Assembly: GCA_948676835.1 (NCBI GenBank)
Contig: CAPOZU010000023.1
Coordinates: 1-20,931 of the forward strand
Origin: an uncultured Clostridia bacterium
GTDB taxonomy: Bacteria; Bacillota; Clostridia; TANB77; CAG-508
Direction: 5' to 3'
Length of the DNA stretch: 20,931 nt
This document shows, piece by piece, positions 5,264 through 13,729 of this stretch (the stretch's first letter is position 1; every line of letters begins with the position of its first letter). Position numbers and translations under genes: made by a program. The notes under the pieces were generated by a model. It searched no databases. It saw nothing but the letters and a program-made list of their open reading frames with translations, and was not told the origin of the DNA.

Positions 5264-5328
5264 TCATTTGCCTCCCCTCTATTGTCCTGTTCTGCTAGTT
5301 CCATTGTTTCTACTATTTCATCTTCCAT
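5260..5328 (-). CDS. 22-codon ORF between holin and endolysin
   Basis: Starts MEDEIVETMEL, very acidic, with AAGGAG 7 nt before the ATG. Its TGA overlaps the endolysin ATG (ATGA), and its last codons contain the GGGGAGG that serves the endolysin. Translation of the short ORF may be needed to expose the endolysin start (coupling). No family recognised; it may act only as a leader peptide. Confidence 0.5.
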   Translation of the reverse strand: MEDEIVETMELAEQDNRGEANE

Positions 5329-5330
5329 AA

Positions 5331-5681
5331 CTAATTCTCCTTTTCATTATTTAACTTTTCTTTTAGTTTTTCTGGAATTTTAACTCCTAGTTTATCACAA
5401 TTTTCTGCTAAACTAGATATTTCCATTAAACATATATATCCTACTGTAAAATACAATATTAGTTCTGTTCCTAATGCAAATTTTGTTAATATTCCTACTA
5501 AAACGTATACAAGCTCGCCAAATTTCTTTGACAAGCCTGTTCTCATTATTGAACTTTTGAAATCTCCATTTCTCCATGCAATTACTAACCCTGTAAAAAT
5601 ATCTAATATCATTAAAATTAATGGTACTGCTATTGCCCACCATATATTTGTAAAATGTATATTTTGTATTATTTCTTCCAT
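5331..5681 (-). CDS. Phage holin (Holin_4 / toxin-secretion lysis holin family)
   Basis: A 116-residue protein with hydrophobic segments at about residues 14-36 (WAIAVPLILMILDIFTGLVI) and 56-90 (LVYVLVGILTKFALGTELIL), the DIFTG-LIAWRNGDFKSS motif region typical of the family, and a charged C-terminal tail (EKLKEKLNNEKEN). It forms membrane lesions at the end of infection and releases the amidase. Its ATG overlaps the stop of the fibre gene by one base (TAATG), with GGGGTGG just upstream, so it belongs to the late operon. Confidence 0.85.
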   Translation of the reverse strand: MEEIIQNIHFTNIWWAIAVPLILMILDIFTGLVIAWRNGDFKSSIMRTGLSKKFGELVYVLVGILTKFALGTELILYFTVGYICLMEISSLAENCDKLGVKIPEKLKEKLNNEKEN

Positions 5682-7705
5682 TATTCCACCCCATTTCCTT
5701 GTATCATAATTTCTATATCTTTAAAATATTTAACCTTCATATTAGGACTTATTTTATCTGTACTGTATATGTGGGTTACTCCTTTGTATGTTTTAGCTTC
5801 ATTTTCTATTTTGTCTAATATTTCACTTTGTTCTTGAGTACATAATATTTTTTTTGGAGTTGATAGTTTGTACCATATATTTAAGTTTTTTTCATTAAGT
5901 AAATTTTGAACTCCTGTTAAATCATAACTTGTTAAGTTCGATTTTGATATATTGCACACAACATTGTTTGGAAATGATGAGCTACCATTTCTAATATGTT
6001 CTGTATCACTTAAATCTCCATATTTTGAAATAAACAAATTCGATTTTATTTTATTTTCATTAATAGCTAAGCTATTAGTTAAAACATTCATCAAATTACA
6101 TTGAACAGTATTTGTTTTTACCTCAATACTGCAATTAGTACTTGTTAAATCAGTTCCACTTATTGTTACTTTCTCCCATATATGTATTTCTTGTTTGTTT
6201 CTTAAATTAAAGTAATCATCTTCTAACATTGGCTGTTGTATTGGTATTGTGTAGGTTTGGCATTCATGTTCAATATAATCTTCTTGACTATTTTTTAAGT
6301 TAATCATTATCTTGTCACTATCTGTCTTAGTTCCCCAAATAACAAAATATTCTCCTTTATTAAAATCATATATTGCTGAAAACGTTGCATTTGTAGAACC
6401 AATTAATGTTGTAGCACTATTTATATTACTAGATTTTCCAAAATACATTGTATTAGCTGTATTTAATATTAAAGAATATTTTCCTGTTTTTGGTATCTTA
6501 CAATAATATCCATTTCTACTTTCATTATTTTGATTTTTTACTATTTTTATAGTACTTGTATCTAATATATTCCTATTACACACCTCAACATTAATATTAC
6601 CTTGTCCGAATTTTGAATATGGAGTTGCTACTGAGCCTTTTTCAATCTTTATTGTATTTAGCATTTCTTCACTTGTTATTTTATCTTCAACATTCCAATA
6701 ATACACTACTAAATATTTATAATTTGTATTTTTTAATGTTAAGACATTGCCATTATGATTTGTTACTTTTTCATATAATTCAATACCAATTTGAGGTTGT
6801 TGATTAGTAAATGCTACTGAAAACACTTTTCCTATTCTTTTTGTAATTGTATATTCTGTATTTATATTTATTGGTATCCATAAGATTTTATTTGTTGAAT
6901 TTCCATATATTATATCTGAAAAATAAGCATTTATTATATTGGCATTATTCTTATCAAATAAATTCACATTATCTCCACAGCTTTCAACTTCACTTGAATA
7001 CTCTGGACTTGGGCTTGCTCCATATGGTTCAAATTCTGTTTTTACTCCTTTTTCAAGTTGAAACTCAAATGTTAAATTATTACATACCGCTCCTTCTTTA
7101 ATAGAAAAAGATATTTGTGTTATTGATTGCTCTTCAAATTCAAAACTTTTCCCTTCACTCATAGTATCTAAATACCCTATTTGTGTTGTTCCATTGTATA
7201 TATTAATCCAAGTATAATTTTCATTTGGTATTACATTTTTAACATTTGTTGAGAAATAATAATTTCCATTAACATTTATTTCTTTTTCATTATTGTATAT
7301 TTGTATTTGTGTTACTTCATTACAAGTTCCATTTATTACAATTTTACCATTCTCAACTATAATGTCTAAACCATTTTTTATCTCTGAAATCTGTTTTAAC
7401 TTCAATAAATTCTTCCCACTTCTAGTCTGTTGCCTACTATTCCCATCAACCTCAAACTCCAACACTCTCATCTCTGCACTATCATTTAAGTCTATGCTTT
7501 CTCCTGAAGCTTGTCCTTTTGGTAAGCCTTTTAAATCTTCTTTCAGTTTTTGGTTTTCGGATTTTAAATATTCTAATTCATTTGCATTGTTATTTACTAC
7601 ACTTTTTATTTCATTCATATTGCTATCAGTAACTTTGTTTTTTTCTGCAACTTCTTCATTATTTTGTATTGACACTTTATTCTCATAAGTTATTTTTTCA
7701 ATCAT
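5681..7705 (-). CDS. Modular tail fibre / receptor-binding protein
   Basis: A 674-residue protein. Residues 15-58 are a coiled coil (NANELEYLKSENQKLKEDL) suited to trimerisation. About three beta-rich modules follow (97-235, 245-366, 377-505), each opening with a variant of N-L-(F/L)-(D/L) or NILD and the first two closing with (L/I)EKG...Y..(G/F)GxG. The modules look like jelly-roll, carbohydrate-binding-like units. The C-terminal part (510-674) has no recognised fold and ends with MKVKYFKDIEIMIQGNGVE. Placed between the collar protein and holin, it is the likely host-recognition fibre. GGAGGAG precedes the ATG; these bases also encode the last residues of the collar protein. Confidence 0.65.
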   Translation of the reverse strand: MIEKITYENKVSIQNNEEVAEKNKVTDSNMNEIKSVVNNNANELEYLKSENQKLKEDLKGLPKGQASGESIDLNDSAEMRVLEFEVDGNSRQQTRSGKNLLKLKQISEIKNGLDIIVENGKIVINGTCNEVTQIQIYNNEKEINVNGNYYFSTNVKNVIPNENYTWINIYNGTTQIGYLDTMSEGKSFEFEEQSITQISFSIKEGAVCNNLTFEFQLEKGVKTEFEPYGASPSPEYSSEVESCGDNVNLFDKNNANIINAYFSDIIYGNSTNKILWIPININTEYTITKRIGKVFSVAFTNQQPQIGIELYEKVTNHNGNVLTLKNTNYKYLVVYYWNVEDKITSEEMLNTIKIEKGSVATPYSKFGQGNINVEVCNRNILDTSTIKIVKNQNNESRNGYYCKIPKTGKYSLILNTANTMYFGKSSNINSATTLIGSTNATFSAIYDFNKGEYFVIWGTKTDSDKIMINLKNSQEDYIEHECQTYTIPIQQPMLEDDYFNLRNKQEIHIWEKVTISGTDLTSTNCSIEVKTNTVQCNLMNVLTNSLAINENKIKSNLFISKYGDLSDTEHIRNGSSSFPNNVVCNISKSNLTSYDLTGVQNLLNEKNLNIWYKLSTPKKILCTQEQSEILDKIENEAKTYKGVTHIYSTDKISPNMKVKYFKDIEIMIQGNGVE

Positions 7706-8155
7706 CTAACTCCTCCTTATCCACATATATCCCACTACCTCATATGGTTGCATATTTGATACGGTTGTACTTTCATAATTTGCACTAGCAACACCATCTT
7801 GTGAACTTGCATCTACAAAATGACAACCTGATTTATTCATTGCATAACTTCCTCCTAAAATAGATGTAGTATGCTTATGTGATTTACTTCCTCCTGTTTT
7901 TCCTATTAAGTTAAATTCTGTATCTCCTTCATCTAATCCCAAACATACTTTACCTTTTAGTCTTTCCCATGTACCAAATCCTAATATTTCGCTAGGATTA
8001 GTATTTGTTTGTGTTATATATGTTGAACCTATTGGAAATACTAATTGCTTAAAACTACTAAATTCATCTTCTACATAACTTTGCATTAAATTAAGATTTT
8101 CTGCTGAAAGTGGTGTATTTCCAGCTTGTCCATTTATCCAATTTATTTTATTCAT
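7706..8155 (-). CDS. Tail collar-domain-like baseplate protein
   Basis: A 149-residue protein starting MNKINWINGQAG. The ATG at 8155 has GGAGGT 6 nt before it; an in-frame ATG at 8200 lies inside the terminator hairpin. Residues 36-75 carry the collar-domain pattern FPIGSTYITQTNTNPSEILG then FGTWERLKGKVCLG, later KTGGSKSHKHT, and the closing MQPYEVVGYMWIRRS. This family sits at baseplate and fibre tips and its HxH residues often bind metal in trimers; here SHKHT may do so. Confidence 0.8.
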   Translation of the reverse strand: MNKINWINGQAGNTPLSAENLNLMQSYVEDEFSSFKQLVFPIGSTYITQTNTNPSEILGFGTWERLKGKVCLGLDEGDTEFNLIGKTGGSKSHKHTTSILGGSYAMNKSGCHFVDASSQDGVASANYESTTVSNMQPYEVVGYMWIRRS

Positions 8156-8168
8156 TTTTTTACCTCCA

Positions 8169-9159
8169 TCAAAAAAGAGAAGACTTAGTAGTCCTCTCAT
8201 ATTTTACTTTTTCTTTTATTTTATAAAGATTTTGTTTTATAGGTACACTTAATATATAATACTCATCTAATGCTTCTGGAATCTGCGATAACCCACCTAT
8301 AACCTGATATATTTGATATTTTAATTGTATATATTGATAAGGAACCTCCGTAGGATATTCTCCTAAACCGTGGATATATATTTATATCTGGATATATAGG
8401 CTTCCTTATAATTCTTTCTGGATATATTTCTTCACTAGGATAAATACTTTGTTCTGGAAATAATCCTTCATTTAAATGCTCAATTGTAAATTCTCTATCT
8501 ATATCAAATCCAAAATCTTTAATAGTTAATTCATTATTATAATTATTAAATTCATATTCTTCTACAATCTTATTTGTAGAAATACCTAATCCTACTGACT
8601 TTAAAACACCCCATTTATAATCAGTATTCGCTCTCCAACCACTTGTCATCAAAGGAAACATATGCATTATGCCATCAACATTTGAACCATAAAAAATTCC
8701 ATCTGTAGAAAAAATATCTCTTCTTGACACTTTTATTTCATTCTTTTTATCAATATATATATTATAATTTCTTGTATCAACAATTGCTCCTACTTTATAT
8801 CCACTTCCTGAAATAAATCCAAATCCTATAGCTGTAATTTTTTTCCCTATATGTATACTTAAATCTTCTAACAAATATGTATAATCAACTACTATTGTAC
8901 TTCCTTTATGAGATGAACTTCTTGTTGTATGAGAAGAACTATAATCAAAATCAGAAGTTTTCACAATCATATCTGGCTTTACATCTATATCAGTATCAAA
9001 TTTGAAATAAATCTGACTTAAAGATATATCTGTTGGAACTTCCTCTCTCTGAAATTGTATCTTAGGAATCTCTTTAAGATATGTATCTAATATTGTATTT
9101 TGAATTTTTATATTTCTTTGTCCACTACTAATCTCAACATACTCATTTTTAACTTTCAT
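8169..9159 (-). CDS. Tail/baseplate protein, read through a +1 shift at CGG
   Basis: Starts MKVKNEYVEISS with AGGAGGT 5 nt upstream. The unshifted frame stops at 8263 (298 residues, with an unlikely serine/isoleucine-rich tail). At codon 264 (CGG, 8368-8370), skipping the C yields P-GLGEYPTEVPYQYIQLKYQ.. and a natural stop at 8169, total 329 residues. The shifted tail, with VPIKQNLYKIKEKVKYERT near its end, is the kind of C-terminus seen in this family. The region around the shift is a series of Y-P units (IYPSEEIYP, IYPDINIYPG, GEYPTE) whose rhythm is kept only after the shift. The last codons lie in a terminator hairpin. Part of the baseplate; exact role unknown. Confidence 0.8.
8171..8198 (-). 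terminator. Intra-operon terminator hairpin within the tail gene's 3' end
   Basis: The minus RNA forms GAGAGGACU-ACUA-AGUCUUCUC (nine pairs, one G-U) followed by UUUUUU. It precedes the collar gene's ribosome-binding site by a few bases and overlaps the last codons and stop of the corrected tail gene. It probably reduces, rather than stops, transcription into collar, fibre and lysis genes, unless an antiterminator acts. Confidence 0.75.
8367..8370 (-). other. +1 frameshift site CGGT in tail gene
   Basis: The minus strand reads CCA CGG TTT AGG AGA in the incoming frame and CCA (C) GGT TTA GGA GAA TAT CCT after the shift, giving P-G-L-G-E-Y-P. Confidence 0.82.
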
Positions 9160-9169
9160 TATAAACCTC

Positions 9170-10738
9170 CTATAGCACTTGATTAAGATTAAAGTTTAAT
9201 ATATTTGATGCAGTAGACTCAATTTCATGAATTTCCTCTACTCCTTCAGTAACATATTCACTAATTATTAAACTATCTTGTCTTTCATCATTATTTAAAC
9301 TTTCATTAGGTCTAAAAATATTAATATACAAATCTAAAAGTTCTGATTTCTTTAATGTAATTTCCCATAACTGGTCATATTTGGAATTATAAATATACCT
9401 TATTTTAGTAATCGCATATTTCCCTGATATATAAAACTTTGGAAGTTCTATTTTTACTATATCCCCTACTTCTAAATTATAATCAATATCATATGCTAAA
9501 TTAACAGTATTAATATCATTAGTATTTTTTATTAATAAATTTCTAGCATAATCTAATAAACTCTGATTTGTAAACCAAGTCTCATGTGCATCTACTGTTT
9601 TCTCAATTTGACCACTCTGAGAAATAACCCCTTTTAACTTCTCAATCTCTTCAGAGTTCATAAACTTAACCTTTGAATATCTTAATGCTGAATATGAACT
9701 AGCATAAGTTATTATAGCCTGTTCACTTCCATTCCATTTAAACCCAGTAATCAAATTAGTAAAGAAACTATCCCTTTGTAAAACAATATCTCCTTCTTCA
9801 CCATCACTATCGGAAAAAGTAAAAGAACCATTATACTCAAAAGTTTCATATCCAAGATTATAATAAATAGAAAAAACTTCATTATTTATTGTTAAATATA
9901 TTAATGGTATACTACTTGCAGATTTATGCTCTTCCTTTAGCATTTTTAAATACTGTAAACTCAAAACTATAGGATAATTAAACTCAATAATATCCCCCTT
10001 TTTAATTGTCTTCGGCAAACTCAAAACTTCAAAATCATTAGACACTTCCTCTGAACTATATACACTATAAATAACCCTTGCATTTTTTATATTAATCACA
10101 TTAGCATAATCAGTACCTTCTATTAAAGGCTCAATCTTTAATAAACCTTCTTCACTTGCACTAACAATCTCCTTACTCACCTTTTTATTAAATAAATAAT
10201 TAATCGAATTAACATATATCTTCTTATTCTTATCTATTCTCCAAAAAATACTTTTCTTTAAACTTAAATCATTCATACAAGCCTCTATAGACTGCATTAT
10301 ATAATTTACTGTCATTCTCCCTTCATCAACATTAATTTCTTCAATCTTAAATCCATCATTTACTAATGGCTCTAAAACTCTTAAAATTAAATCTTCAACT
10401 AAAAATGTTCCATTAACAGAAACTGTTCTTAGTGTTGCTAATTTTAAAGGACTTAATAATGTTATTGTAAGTTCTCTATCTTCCTCCTCCATTTGCATTT
10501 TTCCTAACTCTATACTATCAACATAACCAAAAAACAAGACATCCCCTTCTTTTAAGATATCTTGTTTTTCTCTACATTGTTTAATCTTTATTTCTTGATA
10601 CTTTAATGGCATATCTTCAAGAGTATATCCAGTAAAGTCAATAGTTATATCATTAAATGTAACCTCATTATTTGAACTAGTTATATCAAATCCACCTAAT
10701 ATATCAAATGCTTTATTATTATATATCAATTTAATCAT
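9170..10738 (-). CDS. Tail hub / baseplate protein
   Basis: A 522-residue protein that follows the tape measure gene, the usual place for distal-tail or tail-associated hub proteins. N-terminal part (1-110) beta-rich with VLFFGYVDSIEL and RELTITLLSPLKLA, typical of hub domains; middle with WRIDKNKKIYVNSIN and GTDYANVINIKN; C-terminal GDIVKIELPKFYISGKYAIT and LWEITLKKSELLDLY. No peptidase motif seen. The ATG lies 1 bp after the tape measure stop, with GGTGGGGG as the ribosome-binding site. Acts at the tail tip. Confidence 0.65.
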   Translation of the reverse strand: MIKLIYNNKAFDILGGFDITSSNNEVTFNDITIDFTGYTLEDMPLKYQEIKIKQCREKQDILKEGDVLFFGYVDSIELGKMQMEEEDRELTITLLSPLKLATLRTVSVNGTFLVEDLILRVLEPLVNDGFKIEEINVDEGRMTVNYIMQSIEACMNDLSLKKSIFWRIDKNKKIYVNSINYLFNKKVSKEIVSASEEGLLKIEPLIEGTDYANVINIKNARVIYSVYSSEEVSNDFEVLSLPKTIKKGDIIEFNYPIVLSLQYLKMLKEEHKSASSIPLIYLTINNEVFSIYYNLGYETFEYNGSFTFSDSDGEEGDIVLQRDSFFTNLITGFKWNGSEQAIITYASSYSALRYSKVKFMNSEEIEKLKGVISQSGQIEKTVDAHETWFTNQSLLDYARNLLIKNTNDINTVNLAYDIDYNLEVGDIVKIELPKFYISGKYAITKIRYIYNSKYDQLWEITLKKSELLDLYINIFRPNESLNNDERQDSLIISEYVTEGVEEIHEIESTASNILNFNLNQVL

Positions 10739-10739
10739 A

Positions 10740-13665
10740 TTATACCCCCACCGTTCTTAACGTTTTTGTCATATATGGTGTAATTATTCTTCCTGCTCTT
10801 TGACCATCTATATTTACACTTCCATCTATATTGAAACTAGCTTGTATTACATTTAACATACTATTGTTGGATTTTATACTTGCTTTTGCATTTATTGAAC
10901 CTGTTTCTAGGGCTACTGCATTTTGCATTTTTCTATATATTTCATCATTTATTTTTTCTAAATTAAAACTATCATTCACAGAATTTGCAAGTTTATTAGC
11001 TGTATCGGTAATTTGTCTTTTCCTTTTATTCATTACATCAGAAATTGGCTGGATATAGTTTTCAGCGAATTTTTTCATCTTTTTAGATGGAGAATGTTCA
11101 TCCCAACCATCTTTACCTGTAAAAGATTCATTTACAGCCTTTGCTAATCCAGATGCTACACCTAATATTTTTCCTTGCCAGCTATTATTTTTTAAACCTT
11201 TCCATAATCCTTCAAGAATATTTTTTCCATTATCTTCCGATAAATCTCCTCTATTTAATTCATCTAATACTTTGTCAACATCTTCAATTCCTGCTTGTCT
11301 TAAAAACTCTCTTTTTTCCTCATCTGATACACCTTGTAAATATGAAGTTATTATACTTAATCCTTTTTTCTTTGCATCTGATGACTTATCAAATGCTTCT
11401 ACTGTTTTTCTTCCAAGTTCTTCAGCTTTTTCTTGCATTTGTGGCGTTCCTGCTGCTATTATTCCTGTGGCTTCTTGTATCTTTGCTCCGCATTGTTGGC
11501 CCTATTTCATTTACTTTCATACAATAATTTTCATATGAACCTTCACCTAAAGCTTTCCATGCCTGTTTTTCATCTTCTCCTAATTCGCCTATAGTTTTAG
11601 TTCTAGCCAATAATTCATTTGCAATATTTTCTATGTTTTGTTGTGCTTGTTCTGCATTTTGTTTTGCAATTTCATCTCCTGTATTTTTATATATTTCTTT
11701 GTATTGTTCCATTGCATTGCTTTGCTCTTGAATGGATTTATTAATTTCATCTAATGATTTTGATGTCCAATCCTCTGTTGATACAGTTACTGTCTTTGCA
11801 ATTTCATCATATTTTTCTTCCATATATTTAGCATGTTTATCTTCATAAGATTTAATATTATTATTATATTCTATAACTTTATCTTCCGCATCTTCATAAG
11901 CTTTTATTTTGTCTTTTAAGCCTTTCATTTCTTTACTCTGTAATAATAATTCTAATTGTTTTTTTTCATTCATATTTTTAAATGCTTCATCTGAGGCTAT
12001 AATATAATCTTGATATTTTTGTTTTGCTTCATCATAAGATATTCCTAGATTTTCTTGTGATTTTCTTAATTCTTCCACTGCTTCTTTCTGATTTTCTATT
12101 GCATTCTTGTATTTTTCTTCTTCTCCTTGCAATATAATCTCTGCTTTTTTCTTTATTATAAGTTTATCTATTTCGGCTTGCAAATCTTTATACTTTTCTA
12201 TTACCTCACCTGTTCTTTTATATTCTGTTCCTAATGCTTCATTTAATTGTTTTAAAATAAAATCAACTCTACCTTCATATCCTTTTTTTACTTTTCCGTT
12301 TTCATCTACTAATTGAGTCAACTCACTTCTTAATTTTTCTGCCGATTGAATATGTGACAAATTTGCATTTGTAGTTTTATCTATACTTTCATTATATTCT
12401 AACATTTTTTGTTTTGAGTTTGCCATTTCATCAGCAAATTTTTTAGCTTCTTTTTGACTATCTGTTTGTTTTAAAGAAAAAGAAACTAAAGCCGTTGTTA
12501 AAGCTATGACTCCAGCAACAACTAAACCTACTGGATTAGCAGAAAATGTCATATTTAAAAGCAACATTGCATCTTTAGCTGACCTTATTGTTGGAATAAG
12601 ACTTAAAAACGCAGTAGTAGTTGATATTATATTTTTTGCTGTTTGAATTGCTTTTATTGCAACTAAAGTTTTTTGATAAGCAATATAACCAGCTGTTAAA
12701 GAAGCTATGACTATTATTAAATTCTTTACTAAATCTTTATTTCTTTTTATCCAGTCATATACATCTTTTAATGATTTTATTACCTTTTTTATTAAAGGTG
12801 TAATCTTGTTCATTGTTTTTTCTGCCTGTTTTCCTATCTGTGAAATCATTTCACGCATTGTCTTTAATCCTATTGATTTTAAACCTTCATCAATAGCATC
12901 TATAATATTTGTCATTCCCCTAGTTATTGCTGCCTTAAAGTTGTCAAATGTAGCTGTCCAACTTGCACCTGCCTCTTTTGCTGAACCAGTTATTGATGCG
13001 AATTTCTTTGTTCCATTATTAAATGCCTTATCTAAACCATCTAAAAATTTATCTGTAGAAATTTTTCCTTTAGATAAATCCTCTTGAACTTGTGTTACAC
13101 TTTTTCCAACACTATCTGCATAAATCTGTACAGCTGGTATTCCTGCATCTGTCAGCGTATTTAATTGGTCCATCTCAACTTTACCTTTAGCAACCATTTT
13201 CGATAAAGCATCTGTTACTCCTTCAAAAGTAGCATTTGTTCCATCTCCATAAAATGCCACTGCGTCAGCCCAAGTTTGTATTTGTTTTGTTGATTTATCT
13301 AATTTCATACCACTTGTTACAAATTTCTGCGTTGATTTTGAAGCTACATCCAATCCATAAGCTGTCCCTGTCACCGTATTTTTTATACTTTCTAGTGCCT
13401 CATCTGCTTTTTCAGCAGAACCAGTCATAACTGTCATAACTCTAGTAAATTGATTCATTGTATCAATTCTATCCATAGCACTAGAAATACTGCTTTTTAA
13501 TGTATTCATTGTTGTTGATATTATCTTATCTATTCCTAATGCTGTTACTATATCTTTTATTTTTGTTCCTGTATTTTTTGTTGTATTTTCTATATCTTTA
13601 AGTCCTTTATTAAAACCATTTCTATCTATTTTTGTATCATAAGTTAATGAACCTGCTATTGCCAT
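10740..13665 (-). CDS. Tape measure protein, read through a +1 shift at CGG
   Basis: The start MAIAGSLTYDTKID at 13665 has AGAGGTG 6 nt upstream. Residues 1-90 and 100-250 have the usual tape measure N-terminal region (MDRIDTMNQFTRVMTVMTGS, AYGLDVASKSTQKF), then hydrophobic segments near 310-390 and a long helical, charged centre. After M725 an in-frame CGG (11488-11490) leads to a stop 21 codons later. Skipping the C continues as G-AKIQEATGIIAAGTPQMQEK into a 232-codon segment ending LRTVGV, total 974 residues. The C-terminal part (ESFTGKDGWDEHSPSKKMKKF) is the classic end of these proteins, so one protein is intended. At about 1.5 angstrom per residue the tail would be near 145 nm. Confidence 0.88.
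11487..11490 (-). other. +1 frameshift site CGGA in tape measure gene
   Basis: The minus strand reads ATG CGG AGC AAA in the incoming frame and ATG (C) GGA GCA AAG ATA after the shift, giving M-G-A-K-I-Q. The second frame is open without a good start for at least 17 codons before its first ATG at 11438. Confidence 0.85.
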
Positions 13666-13689
13666 TATTATCACCTCTTTTATCCATAA

Positions 13690-13717
13690 TAAAAACACCT
13701 ACATTTCTGTAAGTGTT
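13690..13717 (-). terminator. Terminator after the moron gene
   Basis: The minus RNA forms AACACUUACA-GAAA-UGUAGGUGUU (ten pairs, one G-U) followed by UUUAUUAU. It separates the membrane protein gene from the tape measure gene. Confidence 0.7.
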
Positions 13718-13729
13718 CTTATAATTATA

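Noticed and set aside
6606..6608. CGG here and at other out-of-frame places as further shift sites
   Set aside because: The triplet is split between codons (TTC GGA); the protein is continuous across it. The same holds for the other out-of-frame CGG triplets checked.
3610..11490. Four independent random sequencing or assembly errors
   Set aside because: All four are the same event (one C before GG, giving an in-frame CGG), no other frame breaks are seen in about 20 genes, and the flanking bases differ. Raw reads are still needed to exclude a systematic artefact.
10740..13665. Two separate tape measure genes
   Set aside because: The downstream frame has no ribosome-binding site at its first ATG, and the codons before it already encode family-like sequence continuous with the first part.
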